Source of the DNA: Drouetiella hepatica Uher 2000/2452
Lineage (GTDB): Bacteria > Cyanobacteriota > Cyanobacteriia > Elainellales > Elainellaceae
DNA: 64,000 nt
Assembly: GCA_019359505.1 (NCBI GenBank)
Contig: JAHHHD010000018.1
Location: 1-64,000 of the forward strand
Reading direction: 5' to 3'
The translations under genes were made by a program, and so were the position numbers. Below are positions 10,185 through 18,612 of this stretch, piece by piece. Below the pieces are notes generated by a model, which did no database searches, was not told the origin of the DNA, and was given only the letters and a program-made list of their open reading frames with translations. Position 1 is the first letter of the stretch; each line of letters starts with the position of its first letter.

Positions 10185-11243
10185 TTACTCTCCGTCTAGG
10201 GCAGTAGCTTCAGTTTTGGGAGACAGTTTTGGTGACTCAGCCTGATACTGGGACTGTAGGCGATCGAGCACTCGGTTATCAACCGCTTCTTTGGCGATGC
10301 GGATGGCATTAAAAATCGAAGGAGCCTGAGAACTGCCGTGGCTGATGATGCAGATGCCCGCCACGCCCAGCAGCAAACCGCCGCCATGTTCCGCATGATC
10401 GATTCGCTGTTTAATCCGCTTTAAGTTGGGCTTGAGGAGCAGGGTACCCAGCTTGCCGCGCCAGCCGCGAGGCAGCTCTTCTCGCAGGATTTGCAGCAGC
10501 ACGCCACCCACTGCTTCGGCAAACTTCAGCAGCACGTTGCCGACGAAGCCATCGCAGACAATCACGTCAAAATTGCCGGACAGAACATCGCGCCCTTCGG
10601 CATTTCCTGCAAAGGGAATGCGAGGATTTTGCTCCAGCAGCTCGTAGGTGCGCAGCGCCAAATCATTGCCCTTAGAAGGCTCCTCGCCAATATTCAGCAG
10701 CCCCACCTTGGGTTTCTCGATTCCCAAGACATACTGGGCGTAAATGGTGCCCATAACGGCAAACTGCTCCAGAAACTTGGGGCGACAGTCTACGTTTGCG
10801 CCCATGTCGAGCAGCAGTACCGACTTGCCCGCCAGGATAGTGGGCAGCACGGTACCAATGGCAGGGCGATCGATACCGGGCAGACGACCTAAGCGCAGCA
10901 AAGCCGAAGCCATTGCCGCGCCCGAATGCCCCGCAGAAACCACTGCATCCGCTCGACCTTCCTTTACCAAAGTCATTGCCACGTTGATGGAGGATTTGGG
11001 CTTGCGGCGGATCGCGGTTAGCGGCTCCTCATGCATTTCCACCAAATCCTCTGCGGGCACCACCTCTACCTGAATAGAGGAGCTGTGTTGCTTAATTAAG
11101 TCGGCGAGCTGCTGCGGGTCGCCAACGAGCAGGATCTCCACACCCAGCTCTGCCTGTGCCCTCAGTGCACCAGCTACGATTTCGGCGGGAGCAAAATCTC
11201 CCCCCATTGCGTCAATTGCGATCCTTGCCTGAGTCGATCCCAT
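10185..11243 (-). CDS. plsX: phosphate acyltransferase PlsX
   Basis: 352 residues. It makes acyl-phosphate from acyl-ACP, the first step toward phosphatidic acid in the PlsX/PlsY route. Signatures: ARIAIDAMGGDFAP at the N terminus, SAGHSGAAMASALLRLGRLPGI, LLDMGANVDCRP, NIGEEPSKGN, and VCDGFVGNVLLKFAE. Start is ATG at 11243. It lies 3 bp upstream of fabH and about 140 bp downstream of rpaB on the same strand. Confidence 0.97.
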   Translation of the reverse strand: MGSTQARIAIDAMGGDFAPAEIVAGALRAQAELGVEILLVGDPQQLADLIKQHSSSIQVEVVPAEDLVEMHEEPLTAIRRKPKSSINVAMTLVKEGRADAVVSAGHSGAAMASALLRLGRLPGIDRPAIGTVLPTILAGKSVLLLDMGANVDCRPKFLEQFAVMGTIYAQYVLGIEKPKVGLLNIGEEPSKGNDLALRTYELLEQNPRIPFAGNAEGRDVLSGNFDVIVCDGFVGNVLLKFAEAVGGVLLQILREELPRGWRGKLGTLLLKPNLKRIKQRIDHAEHGGGLLLGVAGICIISHGSSQAPSIFNAIRIAKEAVDNRVLDRLQSQYQAESPKLSPKTEATALDGE

Positions 11244-11332
11244 TGATGAAGAGTGATAGAAACCTCACAAATTTTATCAGATGGACTCTACCCAGCGGTG
11301 CAGAGAATTAACAGGAATCCAGATTTGCTCAG

Positions 11333-11365
11333 CAATTTACTGGCAATTTACTGGCAATTCACTGG
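11333..11365. repeat. three tandem copies of an 11-bp unit
   Basis: CAATTTACTGG is repeated at 11333-11343 and 11344-11354, with a one-base variant CAATTCACTGG at 11355-11365. It lies in the gap between the end of rpaB and the start of plsX. Confidence 0.9.
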
Positions 11366-11383
11366 CAACTTGCTCAGTAAAAC

Positions 11384-12115
11384 CTATTCGACTTCGCCCG
11401 GTGGGACAATCCGCTGGAACAAATAGCCTGTTCCGCGCGCCGTCAGAATTAGCTCAGGGTTGCTAGGGTCGTCTTCTAATTTGGCGCGTAGCCGAGAAAT
11501 ATGCACATCCACGACGCGCGTGTCCACATGACGCTCAGGCGTATAGCCCCACACCTCTTGCAGAATCTCCGAGCGAGAGAAAGGTTCGCCCGATCGCCCT
11601 ACCACCAGTTCTAGCAGGCTAAACTCCATGCCCGTCAGCCGAATGCGCTCATCGCCCTTATAAACCTGTCGCTTGTTGGTATCAATGCGGATGTTGTTAA
11701 TGTGAATCACGCCAGAGCTAGGAATTCCAGAGCTACCGACCTTTTCAACGCGCCGTAGCACCGATCGAATGCGGGCTTCTAGCTCTTTGGGCGAGAAGGG
11801 CTTAACCACATAATCATCAGCTCCTAGCTCCAGACCCGTGATGCGATCGGCAACATCGCCCAAAGCCGTTAGCATAATAATGGGCACATCAGACTCTTTG
11901 CGAAGCTCTTGGCAAACCCCATAGCCGTCTAGCTTCGGCATCATCACGTCCAGCACTACCAAGTCAGGATTGGCATTGCGAAAGGTTTCTAGCGCCTCTT
12001 CTCCATCTGCTGCCGTAACCACATCGTAGCCAATCATAGAAAGCCGCGTTTCCAAGATCCGCCGGATGCTCGCTTCATCATCTACAACTAGAATTTTTTC
12101 TTTATGATTTTCCAA
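11384..12115 (-). CDS. rpaB: OmpR-family response regulator RpaB (Ycf27)
   Basis: 243 residues from TTG 12115, which gives MENHKEKILVV, the N terminus I recall for RpaB. A GTG at 12127 is also possible but lies directly on the AAGGAG. The receiver domain has DDE at 12-14, the phosphoacceptor Asp56 in LVVLDVMMP, and Lys in VVKPFSPKELE. The winged-helix DNA-binding domain ends VDVHISRLRAKLEDDPSNPELILTARGTGYLF. RpaB is the essential light and redox response regulator of cyanobacteria, binding HLR1 sites in photosystem gene promoters. It diverges from radA and precedes plsX-fabH. Confidence 0.93.
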   Translation of the reverse strand: MENHKEKILVVDDEASIRRILETRLSMIGYDVVTAADGEEALETFRNANPDLVVLDVMMPKLDGYGVCQELRKESDVPIIMLTALGDVADRITGLELGADDYVVKPFSPKELEARIRSVLRRVEKVGSSGIPSSGVIHINNIRIDTNKRQVYKGDERIRLTGMEFSLLELVVGRSGEPFSRSEILQEVWGYTPERHVDTRVVDVHISRLRAKLEDDPSNPELILTARGTGYLFQRIVPPGEVE

Positions 12116-12409
12116 TTTACTTAACACTCCTTAAAAAATCATTTTCAAAGTTAGTTTTTGTCGCTCTATCATTAAGATATCGGCTTATTCAATTCACATT
12201 AGAACCCCAGACTGCCTATTATATGCAGTTTTCAGAATTTTCTTAACTTTTCTTGCTCATGGATTTTAGAAACAGTTCTTACTGAAAGTCTTAACGAGTT
12301 GTTAAAGAATCGATCCCCCAATTTTCAACATTATCTCCAGTGAAATTTGGGGACTCTAACAAAAAACTAAGGTTTTACATAACGCACTTCAGATTTGAAT
12401 GGGCAAACC
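12116..12409. promoter_or_regulatory. divergent promoter region between rpaB and radA
   Basis: About 290 bp, A+T-rich. It must carry promoters for both genes. A near-palindrome lies at 12289-12308 with arms TCTTAAC and GTTAAAGA. I found no convincing HLR1 double repeat. AAGGAG at 12122-12127 (minus strand) serves rpaB. Confidence 0.4.
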
Positions 12410-13906
12410 ATGGCTAAGTCTCGATCGCTCTACGTTTGCAATCAATGCGGCACTGAATCTTCTCAATACTATGGCAGGTGTCCGGCTTGCAAAGAGTGGA
12501 ACTCTCTGCTGGAGCAGGTCGTTGCCGCCACGCCCACGGGAAACCGCGCCGCCTCGCTCACGACTTCGCGTAAGCCACACGCTGCCAAAGCCCAGCAAAC
12601 TGCTCCTATTGCGGCTCTCACTCTTCAGCAGATTGCTGACTATCCCCAATCTCGCCTGTCTTCTGGCTACACCGAACTCGATCGCGTTTTGGGTGGCGGC
12701 ATTGTTCCGGGTTCACTCGTTCTTATTGGCGGCGATCCAGGTATCGGCAAATCGACGCTGCTGCTACAGGCAGCCAATCGGCTGGCGATGCGGTATCGAA
12801 TGCTTTACGTCTGTGCCGAAGAGTCGGGGCAGCAGGTAAAGCTCCGATCGCAGCGGCTAGGCATTGGGCGGGTAGCGGCAGATGAGGAAATCGAGACAGC
12901 AGAATACGACTCGTCCAGCGCTGTAGAAGCCGTTTCCAATAATCTCTATTTGCTGCCTGAAACCGATCTAGAGTCAATTTTGCGGGAATTAGAGTCACTG
13001 CGACCGCAGGTTGCTGTGATTGACAGTATCCAGGCACTGTATTTTGCCTCGCTCAATTCTTCGCCAGGATCGGTGGCTCAGGTCCGGGAATGTACTTCTG
13101 CGCTGATGCAGGTAGCAAAACGAGAGAATATCTCGCTGTTTATTGTTGGCCATGTCACCAAAGAAGGGGCGATCGCAGGGCCTAAAGTTCTGGAGCATCT
13201 GGTAGACACGGTGCTGTATTTTGAGGGCGATCGCTTTGCCAGCCATCGGTTATTGCGTGCCGTGAAAAATCGTTTTGGAGCCACCAACGAGCTGGGCGTG
13301 TTTGAGATGGTCGATCGCGGCTTAGAAGAAGTCCGCAATCCCTCGGAGTTATTTTTGGGCAATCGGGAGGAGCAGTCTCCGGGCACGGCAACGATCGTGG
13401 CTTGTGAGGGAACGCGACCGCTAGTAGTGGAGCTTCAGGCATTGGTTAGCCCCACGAGCTATCCTTCACCCCGGCGATCGACCACGGGTATTGAATACAA
13501 CCGGCTGCTGCAAATTTTGGCGGTGCTGGAGAAGCGGGTCGGCATTCCCCTATCTAAGCTCGATGCCTACGTTGCCTCTTCGGGCGGGTTAAACGTGGGG
13601 GAACCTGCGGCAGACCTGGGTATTGCCGTGGCGGTAGCGGCAAGTTTTCGCGATCGCACGGTCGATTTAGGGACAGTTCTGATCGGTGAAGTGGGGCTAG
13701 GCGGACAGGTGCGCCCTGTCTCGCAAATGGAGCTGCGGCTAAAGGAGGCTGCAAAGCTAGGGTTTAAGCGGGCGATCGTGCCTACGGGTCAGATTCCCTC
13801 TGGCGTGGGACTGGAAATCATTCCCGTCTCGCGGGTGGTGGATGCAATTACGATCGCGCTGGGGGGTGGGAAGGCGTCAGCTTCAGAGAGTGACGCGGAG
13901 AATTAA
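12410..13906 (+). CDS. radA: DNA repair protein RadA (Sms)
   Basis: 498 residues from ATG 12410 (MAKSRSLYVCNQCG), the standard start; an in-frame TTG at 12395 is less likely. RadA is a RecA-like ATPase that helps process recombination intermediates. Features: N-terminal C4 zinc finger (CNQCG and CPAC), Walker A GGDPGIGKSTLLL, Walker B VAVIDSIQAL, the RadA-specific KNRFG motif (VKNRFGATNELGVF), and a C-terminal Lon-like domain (YVASSGGLNVGEPAADLGIAVA). It diverges from rpaB. Confidence 0.96.
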   Translation: MAKSRSLYVCNQCGTESSQYYGRCPACKEWNSLLEQVVAATPTGNRAASLTTSRKPHAAKAQQTAPIAALTLQQIADYPQSRLSSGYTELDRVLGGGIVPGSLVLIGGDPGIGKSTLLLQAANRLAMRYRMLYVCAEESGQQVKLRSQRLGIGRVAADEEIETAEYDSSSAVEAVSNNLYLLPETDLESILRELESLRPQVAVIDSIQALYFASLNSSPGSVAQVRECTSALMQVAKRENISLFIVGHVTKEGAIAGPKVLEHLVDTVLYFEGDRFASHRLLRAVKNRFGATNELGVFEMVDRGLEEVRNPSELFLGNREEQSPGTATIVACEGTRPLVVELQALVSPTSYPSPRRSTTGIEYNRLLQILAVLEKRVGIPLSKLDAYVASSGGLNVGEPAADLGIAVAVAASFRDRTVDLGTVLIGEVGLGGQVRPVSQMELRLKEAAKLGFKRAIVPTGQIPSGVGLEIIPVSRVVDAITIALGGGKASASESDAEN

Positions 13907-14191
13907 CCCCACATTGGTGCTGGCGATGAATGGGAGGGTTGGGGGCGAATGTAGAACATGGAATACTTTTCAAATGTTCGCTTACACAGCATTCATCTCC
14001 CCATTAGGCAGTGCCTGGAATGATTTGAAGATCTTTAAGATGTCATTTGCGTTGAGATGGTACTTCATTGAGACCATCCAAAAAGAATGAAAAATCTATC
14101 CCTTTGACGAAATGGAGAGATAGAGAATTAAAGCTGCGATCGCCCAGTGGGATGACATGAATGGGCGAAGTATTGCTCTATCAAAACTCAT
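13907..14191. other. intergenic region after radA
   Basis: About 285 bp. No conserved reading frame, hairpin element or RNA is evident. It probably holds the promoter of the small gene that starts at 14192. Confidence 0.4.
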
Positions 14192-14506
14192 ATGCTAGAG
14201 CAGTCAAAAGTTAAGGGTGGATACGGCGCCGTGGATAATGACCTAGGTAGTCAAATTACTGACTCCAAGTTTGCTGTTTATACCTGCGAGATTAACCTCA
14301 AATTCAGGTTGATTGAAGAGCGGCAGGTAATCTATAACCGTGAGCTACTCTTGGAGCGTCTACTAGACGCTATTTCCTGTCGCGCTGATCAGTACCTTGA
14401 ACCGATTGAATCAAACGTGAAAACTCAAGAGCTATCTGACATGGAGGCTTCTCCACAGATGCGTCGTCAGCTCATTTGGCTACGCAACTCTAAAAATATC
14501 TCCTAA
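14192..14506 (+). CDS. small protein, Npun_R1517-like family, copy 1
   Basis: 104 residues. The core FAVYTCEINLKFRLIEER, then a hydrophobic helix (LLERLLDAISCRADQYLEP) and the tail SPQMRRQLIWLRNS, resemble the small cyanobacterial family that RefSeq names Npun_R1517 heterocyst-differentiation regulator. That match is from memory and needs a search. A paralogue lies 260 bp downstream with the same architecture. There are no membrane segments. The name does not prove a role in heterocysts, since I see no heterocyst genes here and such proteins occur in non-heterocystous species too. The first 25 residues are variable. Confidence 0.6.
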   Translation: MLEQSKVKGGYGAVDNDLGSQITDSKFAVYTCEINLKFRLIEERQVIYNRELLLERLLDAISCRADQYLEPIESNVKTQELSDMEASPQMRRQLIWLRNSKNIS

Positions 14507-14764
14507 ATTTCCTAGTATTGGCTGATGTTTAAATACCCTAGATCTGCTTTGCCCTGCCGCTCGTTTACACTTAGAAGTCTGTATTGAATGCTACTCAATT
14601 CTTCCAATCCAGATAGCCAGGGTTTGCGTACTTATAAAGGATCTTAGTTAGCGATTCTCCGATCCAGAATGAGCCATGAGGTAAACCAAACAATCGTCGC
14701 TCGCTCAACCAGGTGCTATGAAAAATGTAGTGCCGCACTGTCAGGACTTCTACATCGAAAGCAG

Positions 14765-15085
14765 ATGACAATTGATCAAAACAGTGGTACCGAAAATAAA
14801 AAAAATGCTCTGAGCGAAAAAATAGAAGGTCAGACCAGTCATTCTGAGTTTGCCGTCTATGATTGTGAAATTAATCTGAAGTTCAGACTCATTGAAGAAA
14901 AGCAAATTCTTAACAAGCGAGACGGTCAGCTTCTACAGCTTCTTCTAGACGCTCTAGCTCAGGGGGCTGATGCGTATCTTGAACCTACCAAAGCAGAGGT
15001 AAAAGCTCAGGAGGTTCCTGATGACAAAGTTTCTCCACGCATGCGTCGTCATTTGATTCGCTTGCGTAACTCTACAGATCCTTAA
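14765..15085 (+). CDS. small protein, Npun_R1517-like family, copy 2
   Basis: 106 residues from ATG 14765 (MTIDQNSG). An upstream in-frame ATG at 14669 would add 32 residues that have no counterpart in copy 1. The core FAVYDCEINLKFRLIEEK, the helix LLQLLLDALAQGADAYLEP and the tail SPRMRRHLIRLRNSTDP match copy 1 closely, so the two arose by tandem duplication and have since diverged. The end overlaps the convergent metallo-hydrolase gene by 4 bp. A DNA-binding or regulatory role is plausible from the basic C-terminal tail but is inference. Confidence 0.6.
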   Translation: MTIDQNSGTENKKNALSEKIEGQTSHSEFAVYDCEINLKFRLIEEKQILNKRDGQLLQLLLDALAQGADAYLEPTKAEVKAQEVPDDKVSPRMRRHLIRLRNSTDP

Positions 15086-16038
15086 CTTTCGTGCGAGAGA
15101 TGCGAACCTGCGGTCACCAGTTGAATGGTTAGCCCTTCGCGGGCAAGACCTGCGTTAGGAAAATGCTTTTGGGCTTCTAACTCAACCCGATCGAGAAAAT
15201 CATCTGTGTAATCCGAATCGTGATGAAAGAGAGCAAGCTGCTTTGCCTGAGCCAGCATTGCTATCTCTACGCCAGTGCTCCAGACTGAAGAGAGCTGATC
15301 ACAGCCATTTGGCTGACTACCTGTAACCTGAGCCGCATCGTAGATCAGCAAATCTGCGTGGTGCGCCAGATAAAGCAAGCCTTGATCCACCTGATTGACT
15401 GAAGTATGAATTGAGGTTTCAATATCAGTTGCGTAGACTGCCGAGTATCCGTTCCAGGTGACTCGATACCCCAATGCGCCATTAGAGCGATTAAGGGCGA
15501 TCGCTTCTACCACTACGTCATCCAGCTCAATCACCGATCCAGGGGCGATATCGTGAAATTGAAGGTGCGATCGCATTGTCTGGATGGGCGTTGGAAAATG
15601 AGGGCGTAACATTTGGCTATAAAGGCGCTGCTTAATGGATGCGCCGTTTGCTCCTACCGCTCCATAAATGTCAAACCGATTGCCTGGATGAAAGGCAGGC
15701 ACAAAAAATGGAAATCCTTGGATTCGATCCCAGTGCGTATGCGTGAAAAATAGGTGAGCCTGCACAGGTGCTTCGTGGATGAGAGACTTTCCTAACGCTC
15801 GTAGTCCTGTGCCTCCATCAAAAATTAAGTGCTTGCCGCCAGCACACATCTCGACACAAGCCGTGTTGCCGCCATAGCGCAGGGTTTCAAAACCGGGGGT
15901 GGGAATGTCTCCTCGCACGCCCCAGAATTTCACCGTGAATCCCAATGATCGGTCGATCGCCTCTTTGGGCAAAGTTCCACTAGACAAAGTTCCGCTGGGC
16001 AACTGAGAGCGATTCATTGAAAAGTCAAAGCCTGACAT
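15082..16038 (-). CDS. metallo-beta-lactamase-fold hydrolase
   Basis: 318 residues. The fold is recognised by FWGVRGDIPTPG, RYGGNTACVEM, LIFDGGTGLRALG and FFTHTHWDRIQGFPFF, with VTWNGYSAVYATDIET and LLIYDAAQ later. The usual HxHxDH metal motif reads HTHWDR, so the last His is Arg105. I recall HTHWDR in other cyanobacterial members, so it may be a family trait rather than a defect. The substrate is unknown. An imperfect 15-bp tandem duplication at 15970-15999 encodes the repeated SGTL near the N terminus. It is convergent with the small paralogue gene and overlaps it by 4 bp. Confidence 0.85.
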   Translation of the reverse strand: MSGFDFSMNRSQLPSGTLSSGTLPKEAIDRSLGFTVKFWGVRGDIPTPGFETLRYGGNTACVEMCAGGKHLIFDGGTGLRALGKSLIHEAPVQAHLFFTHTHWDRIQGFPFFVPAFHPGNRFDIYGAVGANGASIKQRLYSQMLRPHFPTPIQTMRSHLQFHDIAPGSVIELDDVVVEAIALNRSNGALGYRVTWNGYSAVYATDIETSIHTSVNQVDQGLLYLAHHADLLIYDAAQVTGSQPNGCDQLSSVWSTGVEIAMLAQAKQLALFHHDSDYTDDFLDRVELEAQKHFPNAGLAREGLTIQLVTAGSHLSHES

Positions 16039-16157
16039 TTGAATTATTGATTTAACCCTTGATTAGCAAAGCTTCACGGTTTTTACATTCTTCCTACTCT
16101 CAGAATTCCCTAATCTGAATCGGCTCAATCAAGCATTTAGTGGTAAGTATCTATTAA

Positions 16158-16235
16158 CTCCTTGCAAATTAGGTTTAGTGGGGGCGCAACCCCCACTAAA
16201 CCTAATCTCAAAACTTTAATCTGCAAGAGGTCTAT
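16158..16235. repeat. intergenic hairpin element, family A, copy 1
   Basis: A 78-bp element with an inner perfect inverted repeat TTAGGTTTAGTGGGGG / CCCCCACTAAACCTAA around GCGCAA and an outer inverted repeat ending CTGCAAGAGGTCTA. Near-identical copies lie at 17874-17955 and 25394-25475. The left outer arm is worn here. No open reading frame of its own. Confidence 0.85.
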
Positions 16236-16335
16236 TGTTGTCCATCGTAAGCAGAGTAGGCAATGCCTACCCTATCAAGTAGATCTGAGAATAGGTTACT
16301 ACATTGAATTCTTAAACCCTGTCTACTAACCCTGC

Positions 16336-16848
16336 CTACTTTTGCGCTGCTTTAACGCAAGCTTCGACTAAAGGCATGACCTGATCGACATCCTTCCACC
16401 CTAAAATCTCAGTCACCTTCTTTTCCAGATTCTTGTAGCTTCTGAAGAATTCGGCAATTTCTTCCAGACGATGGGGTGATACGTCCTTCAAAGACTTCAC
16501 GTCAACATAGCGAGGATCTTTATCGGGAACGCAAAGAATTTTTTCATCGCGATCGCCGCCATCAATCATCTCTAACATGCCAATGGGACGAGCCGCAATG
16601 ACACAACCTGGAAAAGTTGGCTGATCCATAAGCACGATACCATCTAGCGGATCACCATCATCAGCCAGCGTATTGGGCACAAACCCGTAGTCGTAGGGAT
16701 ATTGCACCGAAGAGAATAGCACTCGATCCAGCGCAAAAGCATTCATATCCTTGTCAAACTCATACTTGTTCTTGCTGCCTGCTGGAATCTCAATCAGAAC
16801 GTTGATAATTCCCGGCTTAGGCTGGGCAGGAATGAGCGTTAAATCCAC
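16336..16848 (-). CDS. ppa: inorganic pyrophosphatase (family I)
   Basis: 170 residues from GTG 16848, which has GGAG 8 bp upstream and yields the usual [13 protein letters not shown] start; a longer frame from 16899 adds 17 residues not found in the family. It hydrolyses pyrophosphate to phosphate, driving biosynthetic reactions. The metal-binding acidic cluster DDGDPLDG is at 63-70, preceded by [11 protein letters not shown] and [10 protein letters not shown]. Monocistronic by its spacing. Confidence 0.96.
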   Translation of the reverse strand: MDLTLIPAQPKPGIINVLIEIPAGSKNKYEFDKDMNAFALDRVLFSSVQYPYDYGFVPNTLADDGDPLDGIVLMDQPTFPGCVIAARPIGMLEMIDGGDRDEKILCVPDKDPRYVDVKSLKDVSPHRLEEIAEFFRSYKNLEKKVTEILGWKDVDQVMPLVEACVKAAQK

Positions 16849-16946
16849 AGCGTTTCTCCAAATAACAAAACTAGGGGGTGTAGCCAAAAGCTTGCACATG
16901 CAAAACTCTAACCCATTTTAGCTACCCCTCTGAGAGCATTTTTGGT

Positions 16947-17056
16947 GAGACTTACGCAGATTAAAGCGAAATCTGTCCCCCAAACTCCAATTCTGGGGAA
17001 GCTGGAGTTCAAAGTCCCCCAGGATTGGGGAGTTGGGGGAGCTGATGCGTAAGTCC
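16947..17056. repeat. intergenic element, family E, copy 1
   Basis: About 110 bp bounded by the inverted repeats GACTTACGCA and TGCGTAAGTC. Inside are arms such as CCAATTCTGGGGAAGCTGG and CCCCAGGATTGGGG. A related copy in opposite orientation is at 53072-53182. It lies between ppa and a small membrane protein gene. Confidence 0.75.
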
Positions 17057-17073
17057 ATAAGCAATGGCTTCAG

Positions 17074-17292
17074 CTACTCTCTGCTTTTCAAAATCTGAGG
17101 TGGCGTTTGCCAGACTTGACCTACAGAAAACTCTTCTGAAGAATTGCTTGAGGAAACATGATCGGAGGAAAAGTGGGCGATCGCAATCATCGGGACAGTT
17201 AACGTCAGGAGGGCGATCAGGGTACCCAAAAGGTTGGCTAGCGGTTGAGAAGTCTGTACAGGGGGGTTGCTAGCTGTACTACCAGGTTCCAT
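17074..17292 (-). CDS. small single-helix membrane protein, unknown
   Basis: 72 residues: a polar N terminus, one hydrophobic helix at about residues 18-40 (LANLLGTLIALLTLTVPMIA), and a polar tail rich in Ser and Glu. I have a weak recollection of similar short proteins in other cyanobacteria but cannot name the family. No strong ribosome-binding site. It lies alone between repeat element E and a stretch of short tandem repeats at 17345-17388. Confidence 0.45.
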   Translation of the reverse strand: MEPGSTASNPPVQTSQPLANLLGTLIALLTLTVPMIAIAHFSSDHVSSSNSSEEFSVGQVWQTPPQILKSRE

Positions 17293-17428
17293 ATTGAAAA
17301 TTGCTCTGTAAATTAAATGTAGATTGGACGTGGCTTCGCAGATGGCTTAAGGGCTAAGCCATAAGAGCTAATGCCATAAGGGCTAATATGACTATCCTAG
17401 AAGCAGATTGTAAATGCCCTAAACCATT

Positions 17429-17872
17429 TTAGTCATCTTCCAGACGATTCATCATCCGCAGAAACTCTAGAGGCAACCCATCTGCATCGGCAATAAACGC
17501 GACTTCATAGACGCGATCGCCAATCATCTGCTGCGTTGGCTCTAGCAAAACCTGCAAAGGCTGCATTGGCTCTGAGGTTTGAGCGTTCTGAAATTTATCC
17601 TTTAGATGGTCTAGCCACTCCGGTAAATCAGCAGTGATGTCTGTCAAATCAAACGACAGGTGATAGTAGCCCGTGTAATGCTCATCCCCGAAGGCATCGG
17701 CTGCCGGACGAGGCTGAGGCACCTGCAATAGCTCAATTCGTCCACCCAAACCTTCCATCCAGCACGCGAGGGTAATGCCTGCCGTAAATCGTTCGCAGAC
17801 TTGAAACCCAAGCTGTTCGTAGAAGGCGATCGCCTGATGAATATTGGAGGTGCGAATGGAAGCGTGATGCAT
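17429..17872 (-). CDS. VOC (glyoxalase/bleomycin resistance) family protein
   Basis: 147 residues from ATG 17872 (MHHASIRTSNIHQAIAFYEQLGF). The two beta-alpha-beta-beta-beta modules of the vicinal-oxygen-chelate fold are visible: the first with FYEQLGFQVCERFTAG and the second ending VAFIADADGLPLEFLRMM, where the Glu is the usual metal ligand. The reaction is not predictable. The in-frame extension upstream is a translation of repeat element A and is not part of the protein. The element ends 2 bp before the start codon, and no ribosome-binding site is seen. Confidence 0.85.
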   Translation of the reverse strand: MHHASIRTSNIHQAIAFYEQLGFQVCERFTAGITLACWMEGLGGRIELLQVPQPRPAADAFGDEHYTGYYHLSFDLTDITADLPEWLDHLKDKFQNAQTSEPMQPLQVLLEPTQQMIGDRVYEVAFIADADGLPLEFLRMMNRLEDD

Positions 17873-17873
17873 A

Positions 17874-17955
17874 GTAGGCTTCTTACAAATTAGGTTTAAT
17901 GGGGGCGCAGCCCCCACTAAACCTAATCCCAAAACTTTGATTTGCAAGAGGTCTA
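17874..17955. repeat. intergenic hairpin element, family A, copy 2
   Basis: Same element as at 16158-16235: inner inverted repeat around GGGGGCGCAGCCCCC and an intact right end TTTGCAAGAGGTCTA. It abuts the start codon of the VOC gene (minus strand), so its transcript would carry the hairpin in the 5' leader. Confidence 0.85.
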
Positions 17956-18002
17956 ATGAGGGGCGAACTGAATAACTGGAGACAGGCTGTTCAAACAGAC
18001 GG

Positions 18003-18509
18003 CTATTCAAACAGACGGAAGTAGGGATAGCGAACGGGTGCGCCCGGTTCTTTTTCCAAATCAAAGTTGATTACATCCCAGCAAGGTTCCTCAGCCGAGT
18101 CGGGACTAAACTCGACCGGAAGCCCGTATAGCCTTGGGCGAGGCGCATCTGGCTGACCTCGCCAAGGGGCACTGCGCTCCAGATAGGTGCCAATCAAATC
18201 TTTGTAACGCTGGGCAATAATAACGCGGGTAGCACGATACCCTTGCGTATAGAGGCGATCGAGCGCTTCATGAATTTCAAAGCGGATGCCGTCTGGATGC
18301 GTGTGCTGACGGTACCATTCATTGTTCCACTGCCGCCAGTGCCGCCCAGACTGGAGATGGACTAGCTCAGCCGTCTTGGGGTCTGCCTCAAACGCACCAT
18401 GCCGATGACAGAGATAAGTATCGGTGAGTGTAAGCGCTGGAATCGTTTGGCGACAGTGAGGACATTGAATTTCTGCACCAAAGATTGGATATTGTAAAGC
18501 TGGGTTCAT
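18003..18509 (-). CDS. TIGR02652 family protein
   Basis: 168 residues from ATG 18509 (MNPALQYPIFGAEIQCPHC). A zinc-ribbon-like CPHC and a later CHRHG suggest metal binding near the N terminus. The body HWRQWNNEWYRQHTHPDGIRF, EIHEALDRLYTQGYRATRVI and CWDVINFDLE is what I recall as TIGR02652, a conserved hypothetical family almost confined to cyanobacteria. Function unknown. It diverges from the gamma-carbonic-anhydrase-like gene with about 100 bp between start codons. Confidence 0.8.
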   Translation of the reverse strand: MNPALQYPIFGAEIQCPHCRQTIPALTLTDTYLCHRHGAFEADPKTAELVHLQSGRHWRQWNNEWYRQHTHPDGIRFEIHEALDRLYTQGYRATRVIIAQRYKDLIGTYLERSAPWRGQPDAPRPRLYGLPVEFSPDSAEEPCWDVINFDLEKEPGAPVRYPYFRLFE

Positions 18510-18612
18510 CATTAATTTGGTGTCAGCATATGCGACCTGAGCCAATTCCAGTAGTTTTATTATACTCTGTGACAAATCTGGAGTCTTGGAAAATCTGGTA
18601 GAAATAATCCGC

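Noticed and set aside
17873-18064. N-terminal extension of the VOC protein to 18064
   Set aside because: The extra residues translate repeat element A and overlap the end of the neighbouring TIGR02652 gene. The VOC fold begins at MHHAS.
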